A stretch of DNA of 42,696 nucleotides, taken from assembly GCA_045114175.1 (NCBI GenBank), contig JBGUJZ010000007.1:1-42696 (forward strand), read 5' to 3'. The position numbers were made by a program, and so were the translations under genes. Under the pieces are notes generated by a model that saw nothing but the letters and a program-made list of their open reading frames with translations, was not told the DNA's origin and made no database searches. The DNA is from Cacconaster sp045114175 (lineage in GTDB: Bacteria > Bacteroidota > Bacteroidia > Bacteroidales > UBA932). Each line of letters opens with the position of its first letter. Within the stretch, counting starts at the first letter, position 1. Shown here piece by piece: positions 35,184-42,696 of the stretch.

Positions 35184-36113
35184 CTATCCACAGTGATGAT
35201 CGGGGCAGGGGTGTCCTTCACGTTCCGTTTCTAGGGTAGCGTGGTGTATTCCGATATGTGATAGTTCGTGTTTGAGCGCAGCAACAACTGTAGCACTGTC
35301 TGTGGCTTCAGTCAGGACCACATGCGCGGTGAGAGCCGTTTCTGTGGTGCTTATGGGCCAAATATGGAGATGGTGAATCTCCCGTACGCCCTCCACTCCA
35401 TTCATATGATCCAGGACCTCATCAGGATTGATGGATTCTGGAACGGCATCAATACTCATCCGGAGGCTCTCGGCAAGGAGTTTCCATGTGCTGACAAGGA
35501 TTACCAGTGCGATGGTAAGTCCAATAATCGGGTCAATTAAGTCCCATCCGGTCTTGGAAATGAGGACACCGGATAGGACGACACCAATTGATACCAGTGT
35601 ATCCGCCGCCATATGAAGAAAAGCGCCCCGAGTGTTGATATCCTGCTTCTGGTAGCGCATTAGCAGAAAGGCAGTCAGTCCATTGATCAGTATTCCGATA
35701 CCGGCCGTCCATGCGACTGCTACACCGTCGATTGGTTCAGGGTTGCGAAGTTTGTGAATGCTTTCGACCGCGATGGCGCCGACTGCGACCAGCAGGATGA
35801 TGGCATTCAGGAGTGAAATCAGGATGGAGCCTTTCCGGTAGCCGTAAGTAAACCGTTTTGTGCCGTTGGAGGCAGCCAGATGAAAAGCGACTAGTGCCAG
35901 CAATAGCGAAAAGACGTCGCTAAGGTTGTGTCCGGCATCGGAGAGCAGACCCAGAGAGCCTTTCCATATGCCGACGCCAGCCTCAATGAGGACAAATCCG
36001 AGGTTCAGTATGATTGAGAGGATGAATACACGCCGCAGAGAATCGCTTCTCAGGTCATGGGCCCCGGCGTGGTGATGGTGGTGATCGTGATGGTTATGTT
36101 CGTGGTGTTCCAT
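35184..36113 (-). CDS. Cation diffusion facilitator, zinc type
   Basis: 309-residue inner-membrane metal/proton antiporter exporting Zn2+ or similar ions. The His-rich N-terminus (MEHHEHNHHDHHHHH) and His/Cys-rich C-terminus (GHPCPDHHCG) bind metal. Transmembrane metal sites show the zinc pattern HxxxD twice: SDAGHNLSDVFSLL and LHMAADTLVSIGV. Six helices and a C-terminal cytoplasmic domain (GVREIHHLHIWPIST, LTAHVVLTE) are visible. The ATG at 36113 starts directly at the His-rich region; a longer frame upstream adds an implausible N-terminus. Codon use has more A/T-ending codons than the polysaccharide genes, which may indicate a separate origin. Confidence 0.93.
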   Translation of the reverse strand: MEHHEHNHHDHHHHHAGAHDLRSDSLRRVFILSIILNLGFVLIEAGVGIWKGSLGLLSDAGHNLSDVFSLLLALVAFHLAASNGTKRFTYGYRKGSILISLLNAIILLVAVGAIAVESIHKLRNPEPIDGVAVAWTAGIGILINGLTAFLLMRYQKQDINTRGAFLHMAADTLVSIGVVLSGVLISKTGWDLIDPIIGLTIALVILVSTWKLLAESLRMSIDAVPESINPDEVLDHMNGVEGVREIHHLHIWPISTTETALTAHVVLTEATDSATVVAALKHELSHIGIHHATLETEREGHPCPDHHCG

Positions 36114-36176
36114 AGTAGCGTTTTTTGCGTCCAAAATGCAAATAATGGACCGCAATCAAGGTCTTCAAGGGAATTA

Positions 36177-36208
36177 TTTGGCAGAAAAGAAAAAAGTATC
36201 TACATTTG
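36177..36208 (+). promoter_or_regulatory. Promoter of tRNA-Val
   Basis: TTTG at 36177-36180, a 20-base spacer and TACATTTG at 36201-36208 match the full Bacteroidota promoter (TTTG, 19-20 bases, TAnnTTTG). The mature tRNA starts 12 bases after the box. Confidence 0.85.
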
Positions 36209-36219
36209 CCGTCCCAATC

Positions 36220-36294
36220 GGGAGCATAGCTCAGTTGGTTTAGAGCACCTGCCTTACAAGCAGGGGGTCATAGGTTCGACTCCTATTGTTCCCA
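36220..36294 (+). tRNA. tRNA-Val (anticodon TAC)
   Basis: 75 bases fold into a full cloverleaf: acceptor GGGAGCA with TGTTCCC, D-arm GCTC/GAGC, anticodon stem CCTGC/GCAGG around loop CTTACAA (anticodon TAC, reading GTA and other valine codons), T-arm ATAGG/CCTAT with loop TTCGACT, and discriminator A. CCA is not encoded. The last seven bases are also the outer part of a 24-bp perfect hairpin that continues into the downstream repeat. Confidence 0.97.
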
Positions 36295-36340
36295 CAAACA
36301 CAGATGGCTGCAGATAGCAGCCATCTGTGTTTGTGGGAAC
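36288..36340. repeat. Perfect 24-bp inverted repeat joining the tRNA-Val 3' end
   Basis: Left arm 36288-36311 begins with the tRNA end GTTCCCA and continues CAAACACAGATGGCTGC; right arm 36317-36340 is its exact reverse complement; the loop is AGATA. It could act as terminator (followed by CCTGTTTTC), but the stem also competes with the acceptor stem of the tRNA. Confidence 0.9.
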
Positions 36341-36346
36341 CCTGTT
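36307..36346. repeat. 40-base direct repeat, copy 1
   Basis: Starts GCTGCAGATAGCAGCC and ends GGGAACCCTGTT; identical at all 40 positions to the copy at 36390. It contains the right arm of the tRNA palindrome. Between the copies are two more hairpins: CTGGGGACACCCCAG (36352-36366) and CCGCGC-N6-GCGCGG (36370-36387). Confidence 0.9.
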
Positions 36347-36389
36347 TTCTACTGGGGACACCCCAGACCCCGCGCGCACCAGCGCGGAA

Positions 36390-36429
36390 GCTGCAGATAG
36401 CAGCCATCTGTGTTTGTGGGAACCCTGTT
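36390..36429. repeat. 40-base direct repeat, copy 2
   Basis: Exact copy of 36307-36346. Its last two bases form part of the stop codon (TAA on the minus strand, 36428-36430) of the small lipoprotein gene, so the repeat begins inside that stop. It also provides the only transcribed structure after that gene. Confidence 0.9.
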
Positions 36430-36886
36430 ACAATCTACGCAAAGCGGCAGCGCGGGTATCGTCGAAGTCTGAGAGGAGCCAGCGGCCGTTGCAGCGTTCC
36501 ATGTGGAGGATGTGGCCTTCGGGGGCGTAATCGGCCGTGGCGGGCGTTACGCGGATGACGGCGGTAGCATGGGTATCGTCAAGTTGCTTTACACGCAGTA
36601 CTTTGCATTCATCCTTGGCGATAGGCGTGCCATCGGCGCTCACGAACCAGAACTCCCATTCGTGGAGAACCGGCGTAGAGTCCGGCTGGGAAATCATGAG
36701 TTCCAGCGTCGTGTAGTAATCCTCTGTCAGATAGGGGCGGGAGGCCTCCAGGCACTCCACATCCGGAATATAGCCACACAACTCGGCGGCGCGCTGCGAC
36801 AGTTCCCGATGGGTAGGACTGCAAGAAATGAGCAATGCCGCGACCAGGATGGAGATCCAAATAAAGTGAATGCGAAGACTTTTCAT
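36428..36886 (-). CDS. Small lipoprotein of unknown function
   Basis: 152-residue predicted lipoprotein with lipobox Cys22 (LVAALLISC). The mature part has a helical beginning (ELSQRAAELCGYIPDVECLEASRPYLTEDYYTTLELM) and a beta-rich C-terminal half ending GHILHMERCNGRWLLSDFDD, a pattern like the NTF2-like small lipoproteins of Bacteroidota (resemblance only). The ATG at 36886 gives a compact signal peptide; a longer start at 36907 overlaps the MATE gene. It is the last gene of the minus-strand run, ten bases after the MATE stop. Confidence 0.77.
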   Translation of the reverse strand: MKSLRIHFIWISILVAALLISCSPTHRELSQRAAELCGYIPDVECLEASRPYLTEDYYTTLELMISQPDSTPVLHEWEFWFVSADGTPIAKDECKVLRVKQLDDTHATAVIRVTPATADYAPEGHILHMERCNGRWLLSDFDDTRAAALRRL

Positions 36887-36896
36887 GATGTACCTA

Positions 36897-38219
36897 TTAA
36901 TATCCATAGCGTTTCCTGAAAGTGGAAATCAGGACAGCTGAGAGGATCAGAGCAAGTACCTCGGCGGCGTTGACGGAGAGCCAGATGCCGTCGATGCCCA
37001 CGAGGGCGGGGAGCAGGAAGACGCATCCCATTTCGAAAACCAGCGTCCGCATAAAAGAAATGATGGCAGAGACAGGCCCATTGTTCAGGGCTGTGAACCA
37101 GGCAGATGCAAACATATTGAATCCGCAGATCAGGAAGGAAACCATATAAATCCGCATCGCGTAGGTCGTCAAGTCGCGAAGGGCTGCATCGTAACCGACG
37201 AACAGGGCAGAGATTTGGGGTGCGAACGCTTCGATGATGACCGTGATGACAATCCCGGCAATGGCAATCAGCGTGCAACTCTTTCGCAACAGGCTGCGCA
37301 GTTCCATCTTATCGCCGGCGCCATATTTATAGGAGATGACCTGCGAAATACCCATGTTGTAGCCGATGAATGCCGATCCAAAGATGAACCCGATATACAT
37401 CAGTACGCCATAGGCTGACACGCCATTTTCACCGATATACTTCATCAGCTGCAGGTTATAGCAGATGGCGATGATGTTGAATGAGATGTTTCCCACGAAT
37501 TCGGAGAGCCCGTTCAGCAGCGATTGGCGGATGGCCGGAGCGTCAGCCGGGCTGTTTGTGAGGAACTGGAGATTGGTGGTGTTGCGCTTCGAACCGAAAA
37601 AGAGAATCGGGACGGCGCTGCCGACGACAAAAGAGAGGGCGGTGGCCACGGCCGCCCCGGTCAAACCCCAGCCGAAAACTCCGACGAAGAGAATGTCTAA
37701 AAGGATGTTTGTCAATCCGCAGGCGATACTGGTGTAGGTGCCGATTTCCGGCCGTCCTGCGGTCATGCAGAAGGGCTGGAGCGCCAGTTGCAGCATATAA
37801 AAGGGCAGGGCGAGGGTCAGGATTCGGCCATAAGTGACCGCGTATTCAATCATCTCACCTTCCGCGCCCAATACAATAGCAGCAGGGCGCATCAGTACGA
37901 AAAAGAGTCCGGAAATGAGAATGGAGGCCAGAATGGTCAGACGGATGAGCATCGTGAAGATATGGTTACCCCGCTCGAAATTGTGCTCTCCGAAGGTTTT
38001 GGATACCAGCGCACTGCCACCCGTTCCCACCATCAGCCCGAGGGCGGAGATGATGGCTATCGCCGGCCAGATGATGTTCATCGCCGCAAAGGCCGTGCTG
38101 CCCGCATAATTGGAGATGAACCACCCGTCCACGATATTGTACACCGATGTCACCATCAGCATCAATACCATGGGCCAAAGTTCTCTCAGGATGCGCCTGT
38201 ATCCGTAGTGACCTTCCAT
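36897..38219 (-). CDS. MATE family multidrug exporter
   Basis: 440-residue inner-membrane antiporter with about twelve helices in two halves. The opening LRELWPMVLMLMVTSVYNIVDGWFISNYAGSTAFAAMNIIWPAIAI (in segments) and GLMVGTGGSALVSKTFGE are characteristic; the second half repeats as LLNGLSEFVGNISFNIIAICYN and YGVLMYIGFIFGSAFIGYNMGISQVISYKYGAG. Exports drugs or cationic metabolites with Na+ or H+. Its ATG shares one base with the upstream stop (TAATG). Substrate unknown. Confidence 0.94.
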   Translation of the reverse strand: MEGHYGYRRILRELWPMVLMLMVTSVYNIVDGWFISNYAGSTAFAAMNIIWPAIAIISALGLMVGTGGSALVSKTFGEHNFERGNHIFTMLIRLTILASILISGLFFVLMRPAAIVLGAEGEMIEYAVTYGRILTLALPFYMLQLALQPFCMTAGRPEIGTYTSIACGLTNILLDILFVGVFGWGLTGAAVATALSFVVGSAVPILFFGSKRNTTNLQFLTNSPADAPAIRQSLLNGLSEFVGNISFNIIAICYNLQLMKYIGENGVSAYGVLMYIGFIFGSAFIGYNMGISQVISYKYGAGDKMELRSLLRKSCTLIAIAGIVITVIIEAFAPQISALFVGYDAALRDLTTYAMRIYMVSFLICGFNMFASAWFTALNNGPVSAIISFMRTLVFEMGCVFLLPALVGIDGIWLSVNAAEVLALILSAVLISTFRKRYGY

Positions 38220-41200
38220 TAAGGCGCAAGAAGTTTCAGCAGTTCAGCGAAGAGACGCTCGCGTCGGCGGTCGCCGGTGACGGTTTCCAGCGGAAATCCG
38301 ATGGCAATCACGCGATAGGAGCCCTTGTAGAAGGTAGCCGCCGAGATATTGTTGTCATCGTAGCGGAGAAGGGTCATGGCCTGCGGACTGGCCGGAATGA
38401 GGCCGTCTGCTGCCTCTACGCTATAGATTTCGGCATTGGGCTGGTTCGGGAAACGGCAGTTGAGATCGTCCGGGAATCCGGCTCCGTTGCGTACACCGTG
38501 GACACGGCCGGAGGTGGTGCCGCGGGTGGTCATCCACTTGTATTTGAGGGTCTCGCGCATGAAATCGCGAGTGGGCTTCAATTCGGTGGCAAACCAGACG
38601 GAATCGGGGGTGGTGCTATAGAGGTCGTCCCACGCATCGGAAGCGATGTAAGCGCCGGAAATCAGCAAGTTACCACCGGCTGCGGTATAGGTTTTCAACT
38701 GTTCGCGCAGGCGGGCAGGGAAGACCTGGTGGCGCCAGACATCCCGTCCGGTACGCGTGGTCAGCTGCTTGCCGCAGAGCAGGTCCACCACCGGATAGTT
38801 ACGCAGGGTTACGCGGCCTTCCAGCACAGCTTTCCGGCTCGCGGAGGCAAAGTCGTAACCGGCCTTGAGCAGGGCTGCGCCGTGCACGGAAACATAGTCA
38901 TAGGTGTTGCCGGCAATGACGCGCGTCTCCCACTCGCTGCCCGAGGCACCGAAGCCTGGATTGTCGTCGTCCATCCAGTCGATGAAGCGACGGAATTCGA
39001 ATTGCTGACCGGTGTAGGAGATATCAGAGATATAGGGCACGCCTGCCTCCAGCGAAGGCATGAAGCCCGCGAAGGTGGAGTCGTTGCTGGCAAAGCTGGC
39101 CGGTGCTGCGACGCGGTCGAAGTTATTGACAACCAATACGGTGCGACCGGTTGAGAGGCGCGATTCCGCAGCGCCCGCACTGAGGATTTCCGAAGGGAAA
39201 CTCTCGCCGCCGGCATTGATGGCCGTCACCTGGAAACTGTAGAGATGACCCGGTTCTATCGGGATGCGGGCGCTCAGGCCGCTGGCAATGAATCCGTCGT
39301 CAAATTCACCGTCATCTACCCGCATCCGCACGCGGAAAGAGGTTGGGGTAGCGGTGGGCTCGAGCGGATCTTCCACCGCTGCCCAGTTGAGAGCGGCAGT
39401 GGCCTGTGCTCCGTTGTACTGCACCTCTACGGAGAGGCTCGCAACCGGCAGCGGCTGGACTGTATAGGGTTTATCGTTCAGCCAGCAGAGATACTTCAGA
39501 ATACCCTTGTAAACAGCGCGGGAAACGTGGAAACGGAAGGCGGGATCCAGGCCGTAGCGCATATCGGCAAAGTTCTGGTGCGAAAGCAGTTCCAGAATCA
39601 TGGAAGGCACTTCCGGAACACTGCATTCGGAGTAGGAACGGTCCCAGAGACCACGTCGCGTCCAGGCAGTATCGTAGAGCGCGCGGATATCGTCAACAAT
39701 CTGAGTCTGAACTAGATCGGCCAGGTCTCGGTTAATGCTGCGCGCCTCGCCATTGGGGAATTTGTCCTTGCCGTGGGCTTTGCGGGTATAGATGGCCAGC
39801 GTACCGACGATCGAGTCACCGTAGCGCAAACCGGCGTCGGTGTGGAACGCAAAAGAGAGATCGAGCGGAACGTTGTATTCTTTCTTGAGGGCATTGACCC
39901 AGTGACCGCGGCACTGGAAGTCGTCGCGATAGTCGCTGAGCGCCTTGCTGGGAGCATAGACCGTATCGGCGAAGCCGGCCCACTGCAACCAGTAACGGGC
40001 TGCCTCGGTAAAGCGAGGATAACCTGATACAGTGCCCTGTGCAGCCTTATCTCCGCCTCTCAGGATGTTGCCCGTGCCACCGCCGAACTTGACGGCATCG
40101 GCCGTAATGACGGCTTTGGTGCGGGCGGTTTTGCCCGTGAGATAGACACCCTGGCCCTTGACGCCCCCTTGGTCGAAGGGGAAGGTGCCCAGATAGATCC
40201 AGGTGCCGCCTCCCATCTTCTGGTTGACCGAAAAACGGCTGCTGCCGCCCTTGTGGCGCACTTCGTAGCAGGCATCGGTGGCGCTGCTGTCCAGCGACTG
40301 GTAGGAGACGTAAACCGCATAATCGCGTGCGACCGGGAAGGATGGAGTCCAACTGGCCTCTGCCGTGCTGGTTTTGCTGCCGGAAATGATGCGCGCTGAA
40401 CCCATCTTGAAGGGATTCTCACCGTGTTTATAGGCCGGTTTGGGGTCTGCAAAGCCGCTGCGGGGCGCCTTGCGCCACTTCCCATCCTCCTTGTAGCCGG
40501 TGGATGGCTGGTCGTTGTCAACGATGATTTCCACGGGGTTGCAGTCCCGCTCGCGGGGCAGGAGCACCACGGCGCCCGAATGCTCGAGCATCGGCACGAG
40601 GAAGGGGAGCACGTAGCTCTGCGTATAGAGGTCCTCGACCGTGCCGAAGATGCGGCCGCGCTGGAATTCCCAGCGGTCGAGCGAAGATTCGTAATAGTAG
40701 CCGTGGCTCTGCCAGAGGGCGATATGCCGGCCCTGCAGGCCGCGCGTGATCTTGTAAGCCTGATCCAGCGCGCTGACCAGCGGTGGCTGGGGTTTTTCGT
40801 TCTTGCCGGCCAGGCGGAGATGCTCGCGCACCGGTTCCTTGTTGCCGTCGAAGTAATCCGTATGGATCTCCTTGATATCCTGCTTGTTGCTGATAATCTC
40901 GAAGCGGTCCGCATAGCCCTTCCAAGCCTCCGGCAGGTTGGCGCGAACAATCGCATAAACGCGTTTTGCATCCCCTTTGCGGAAGGGATAGGTGGCGAGC
41001 TCGCGGCAGAAAGTGAGCTGCAGGGTCTGGGTGCGCGACAGCACTGTGGCCTTGTCCACGAAGATGGGCTTGTCCACGTATGCGCGCGGCTGCAGATAGG
41101 CCTTGATGGAGTCGCAGAGCGGTGCGAATTCCGGCAGGCCAGGGATGGTATCAGTCGTCGTCTGGGCGCGTGCAGACCCGCTGAAAATCAGCAGAAAAGC

Positions 41201-41227
41201 AACGATAGAAAGGAACATCTTGCGCAT
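38219..41227 (-). CDS. N-acetylmuramoyl-L-alanine amidase-like protein with nested golvesin-like and FN3 domains
   Basis: 1002-residue secreted protein; signal MRKMFLSIVAFLLIFSGSARA. The amidase-3 fold appears in two pieces: an N-terminal part with SHG (His175) and TVEDLYTQSYVLPFLVPMLEHSGA (Glu198), and a C-terminal part with SFAFHTDAG (His462) and MILELLSHQNFADMRYG (Glu546). Between them (about 278-385) lies a beta domain like that of golvesin/xanthan-lyase-type proteins (SWTPSFPVARDYAVYVSYQ, GGGTWIYLGTFPFDQG). An FN3-like domain follows (about 590-685) and a 310-residue C-terminal region of unknown fold. It probably cleaves peptidoglycan stem peptides in the periplasm. The ATG at 41227 is preferred over a GTG at 41236. 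Confidence 0.82.
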   Translation of the reverse strand: MRKMFLSIVAFLLIFSGSARAQTTTDTIPGLPEFAPLCDSIKAYLQPRAYVDKPIFVDKATVLSRTQTLQLTFCRELATYPFRKGDAKRVYAIVRANLPEAWKGYADRFEIISNKQDIKEIHTDYFDGNKEPVREHLRLAGKNEKPQPPLVSALDQAYKITRGLQGRHIALWQSHGYYYESSLDRWEFQRGRIFGTVEDLYTQSYVLPFLVPMLEHSGAVVLLPRERDCNPVEIIVDNDQPSTGYKEDGKWRKAPRSGFADPKPAYKHGENPFKMGSARIISGSKTSTAEASWTPSFPVARDYAVYVSYQSLDSSATDACYEVRHKGGSSRFSVNQKMGGGTWIYLGTFPFDQGGVKGQGVYLTGKTARTKAVITADAVKFGGGTGNILRGGDKAAQGTVSGYPRFTEAARYWLQWAGFADTVYAPSKALSDYRDDFQCRGHWVNALKKEYNVPLDLSFAFHTDAGLRYGDSIVGTLAIYTRKAHGKDKFPNGEARSINRDLADLVQTQIVDDIRALYDTAWTRRGLWDRSYSECSVPEVPSMILELLSHQNFADMRYGLDPAFRFHVSRAVYKGILKYLCWLNDKPYTVQPLPVASLSVEVQYNGAQATAALNWAAVEDPLEPTATPTSFRVRMRVDDGEFDDGFIASGLSARIPIEPGHLYSFQVTAINAGGESFPSEILSAGAAESRLSTGRTVLVVNNFDRVAAPASFASNDSTFAGFMPSLEAGVPYISDISYTGQQFEFRRFIDWMDDDNPGFGASGSEWETRVIAGNTYDYVSVHGAALLKAGYDFASASRKAVLEGRVTLRNYPVVDLLCGKQLTTRTGRDVWRHQVFPARLREQLKTYTAAGGNLLISGAYIASDAWDDLYSTTPDSVWFATELKPTRDFMRETLKYKWMTTRGTTSGRVHGVRNGAGFPDDLNCRFPNQPNAEIYSVEAADGLIPASPQAMTLLRYDDNNISAATFYKGSYRVIAIGFPLETVTGDRRRERLFAELLKLLAP

Positions 41228-41232
41228 CGGAA

Positions 41233-41628
41233 TCACTTTTTAAAGAGGTCCACGATAGCCAGGATGAGCGTGGCGATGGAGATGGATGCTACGTTGGCCA
41301 CCAGGTCCCACGGATCCGTGGTCCGGTAGGAGGCCAGCGTGCTCTGAAGCAGTTCGAACACGAAGGCGATGGTGATACCGCTCAGGTGCACGAAGAGCAG
41401 GTCGCGCCACTTGCGTTTGCCCGTAAAGGAGGAGCCGTGTGCCAGGAAGGGGTAGGGCAGGAACATCAGGAAGTGTCCTACCTTATCCGAAGGGATGTCC
41501 AGGATGGTGCGCGGGAGCTTCAGGAAAGAGGGGAACTTCCCGAAATAGAGATAGATAAGCACGCCCATGTAAAGGACGAATAGAACTATGAAAACCCGGC
41601 GCCAGGCACTCTTCTTCTTAGCGGACAT
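41233..41628 (-). CDS. VanZ-like membrane protein
   Basis: 131-residue protein with about four helices and the VanZ family pattern: SDKVGHFLMFLPYPFLAHG, then HLSGITIAFVFELLQSTLASYRTTDPWDLVANVASI (in segments), where the H of GHF and the E and D of FELLQ / DPWD are the conserved polar residues. The role of VanZ proteins outside glycopeptide resistance is poorly defined; there is no van cluster here. It overlaps the upstream HAD gene by 11 bases and precedes the amidase gene by five. Confidence 0.9.
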   Translation of the reverse strand: MSAKKKSAWRRVFIVLFVLYMGVLIYLYFGKFPSFLKLPRTILDIPSDKVGHFLMFLPYPFLAHGSSFTGKRKWRDLLFVHLSGITIAFVFELLQSTLASYRTTDPWDLVANVASISIATLILAIVDLFKK

Positions 41629-42475
41629 ACTTTCCTTTCTTACGCTGGAGACGGGTGAAATTATCTTCTGCCTTCACCTTGTCGATGATGGTCGTGACGA
41701 CTTTGTAGATCTCGCCGCCGATGGTGTAGTCGGCGCGGCAGATGAAGTTGACGCGGTCCTGACGCAGCAGCTGATGAGCGGTGCGTTTCTGCTTTTCGTT
41801 GGTATCGCGATAGACGGCGATGGAGTTGCCACCGAACATCTTGACGATCTTCATGCAGGGGATATCTGTCTCACCGTCACCGAAATAGATCATGTGCGGG
41901 AAGGGGATGGGCTTGTCCTCTTCCGGGCGGCTTTCATTGACTTTGGTATTGTCGCTGATGTCCGTGATGCCCTTGGCAATCTTGAAGAGGAACTGGGTCT
42001 TTCCGGTATAATCCACAGCGACGGCGGGCCAGACGGCGATGCCGTTTTCGTCGTACCAGAAGGAGCAGGCAAAGATTTTCTTGAACTCGTGGGCGATGCT
42101 GGAGCCCTCGATCAGTTCGGTGAGGCCGGAGGAGTTGATGTAGTGCTCCACGTTGACGCCGTGTTCCTTGCCGTACTGGTTGATGATGGAGAACCACTCC
42201 TTGACACCATCCAGAAGCTTGATGTCGCGACCGAAGGAGACAAAGCTCTCGCGGGTGAGGGCGATGCCGGCCTTACGGGCTTCGTCGATCATCAGTTTCA
42301 TGTAGGAGAGAATGTGATTAACCTCCTGGCCTTCAGGAGTTACATTGCTCAGTTCCCAGAACTCTTTGGGCGTTTTGCCAATGGCCTGGATAAAACCGAA
42401 TTCCTGCATGTTTCCGGGGGAGAGGGTGCCGTCGAAATCGTAAATCAGGGCGACTGTGGGAATTTTGCGCGTCAT
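41618..42475 (-). CDS. HAD-superfamily phosphatase
   Basis: 285-residue cytoplasmic hydrolase. Motif I DFDGTLS with nucleophile D13 and D15; motif II INSSGL (Ser115/116); Lys159 (YTGKTQ) as motif III; motif IV FGDGETDIPCM with D200 and D204. The helical cap between motif I and II is about 95 residues, as in phosphoserine-phosphatase-type HADs. Substrate unknown. It is the first gene of the minus-strand run and has a promoter box 24 bases upstream. Confidence 0.9.
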   Translation of the reverse strand: MTRKIPTVALIYDFDGTLSPGNMQEFGFIQAIGKTPKEFWELSNVTPEGQEVNHILSYMKLMIDEARKAGIALTRESFVSFGRDIKLLDGVKEWFSIINQYGKEHGVNVEHYINSSGLTELIEGSSIAHEFKKIFACSFWYDENGIAVWPAVAVDYTGKTQFLFKIAKGITDISDNTKVNESRPEEDKPIPFPHMIYFGDGETDIPCMKIVKMFGGNSIAVYRDTNEKQKRTAHQLLRQDRVNFICRADYTIGGEIYKVVTTIIDKVKAEDNFTRLQRKKGKYVR

Positions 42476-42499
42476 ATCGAATCCTCATTAAAACGTGGC

Positions 42500-42507
42500 A
42501 AAGATAC
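42500..42507 (-). promoter_or_regulatory. -7 promoter box for the HAD-VanZ-amidase-MATE run
   Basis: TATCTTTG on the minus strand fits TAnnTTTG, ending 24 bases before the HAD ATG. Confidence 0.65.
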
Positions 42508-42584
42508 AGAATGTTGTTGATAAAATGGTAATAATTGATCGCGTTCGCGCGCGTTACGCGACAAATTCTCCGCATTGGAATTCG

Positions 42585-42592
42585 TATTTTTG
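42585..42592 (+). promoter_or_regulatory. -7 promoter box for the nucleoside kinase gene
   Basis: TATTTTTG fits TAnnTTTG and ends 15 bases before the ATG at 42608. Upstream lies the dyad TCGCGT-N11-ACGCGA (42539-42561). Confidence 0.6.
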
Positions 42593-42607
42593 CGGAAATA
42601 ATATTGT

Positions 42608-42696
42608 ATGATCAGTATATTTTGCAAAAACAATGGTGTTACACGGGAATTTCCCGAGGGTACATCCCTGTTGGAAATGCTTCCCGCGTTTGAATT
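42608..42696 (+). CDS. N-terminus of a TGS-containing nucleoside (uridine-type) kinase, cut by window edge
   Basis: Only 29 complete codons are present: MISIFCKNNGVTREFPEGTS then LLEMLPAFE. This resembles the TGS-type opening (xCKNNGVTxEFPEGTSL) of Bacteroidota nucleoside kinases, which carry a ThrRS-like N-terminal region before a uridine-kinase domain. The threonyl-tRNA synthetase N-terminus is the main alternative. The promoter box upstream supports a real start. Confidence 0.6.
   Translation, partial: MISIFCKNNGVTREFPEGTSLLEMLPAFE

Noticed and set aside
36220..36346. Integrase attachment site at tRNA-Val
   Set aside because: The tRNA end is repeated in inverted, not direct, orientation and no integrase gene is in the window.
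36057..36558. Short plus-strand frames across tRNA-Val and the palindromic repeats
   Set aside because: They read through a tRNA and hairpins and into the lipoprotein antisense; no protein features.

Overview
The window is a 42.7 kb piece of chromosome from a GC-rich member of the Bacteroidales (Bacteroidota). Reasons: many genes are preceded by the Bacteroidota -7 promoter box TAnnTTTG (sometimes with TTTG about 19-20 bases further up), Shine-Dalgarno sequences are rare, the tRNA-Val gene has no encoded CCA, and the families are typical of the group (OprO/P porin, lamin-tail lipoprotein, YfhO-like protein, Wzi and SLBB export proteins, amidase with a golvesin-like domain, TGS-type nucleoside kinase). 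GC is high in genes and drops in a few intergenic regions. I cannot name the genus.

Layout. 1-4990 (minus strand): a tight six-gene run of phosphate-selective porin, lamin-tail lipoprotein, divergent CYTH-like protein, CYTH protein, SdiA-regulated-type propeller lipoprotein and a DASS transporter cut by the left edge. It reads as an envelope-to-cytoplasm unit for an anion, possibly phosphate or oligophosphate. 5172-13143 (plus): valS-tatA-tatC-ABCF-rlmB-flippase, nearly without gaps. 13121-24562: exopolysaccharide/capsule genes (flippase, glycosyltransferases including a GT4-GT2 fusion, YfhO-like membrane protein, Wzi, Wza-like SLBB protein, Wzz-like protein), with one GT4 on the opposite strand. 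No recognisable initiating sugar transferase or classic Wzy polymerase is present.

24525-27155 (minus): cinA, a PyrD-like protein that has lost the usual catalytic motifs, and an XRE regulator. A 487-base AT-rich spacer with repeated TGTAAA motifs precedes queA. 28898-31559: an unknown membrane protein and htpG, convergent around a terminator. 31649-36430 is the most unusual part. An EamA transporter (minus) and an NfeD-flotillin-XRE operon (plus) lie between two inverted copies of a 112-base element. The element has short terminal inverted repeats, an internal terminator hairpin, and supplies the last five codons and stop of both flanking genes. Next come a zinc-type CDF exporter, tRNA-Val(TAC), and a highly palindromic repeat that begins inside the tRNA 3' end and finishes in the stop codon of the next gene.

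36428-42475 (minus): a close-packed run of HAD phosphatase, VanZ-like protein, an amidase with a nested golvesin-like domain, a MATE exporter and a small lipoprotein. The right edge cuts a nucleoside kinase gene.

Strongest points for a second look: the 112-base stop-and-terminator element and the segment it brackets, the porin/tandem-CYTH/DASS operon, the palindrome fused to tRNA-Val, the degenerate PyrD homologue, and three genes whose promoter box sits exactly four bases before the ATG. All function calls come from reading translated sequence by eye; no database search was run.
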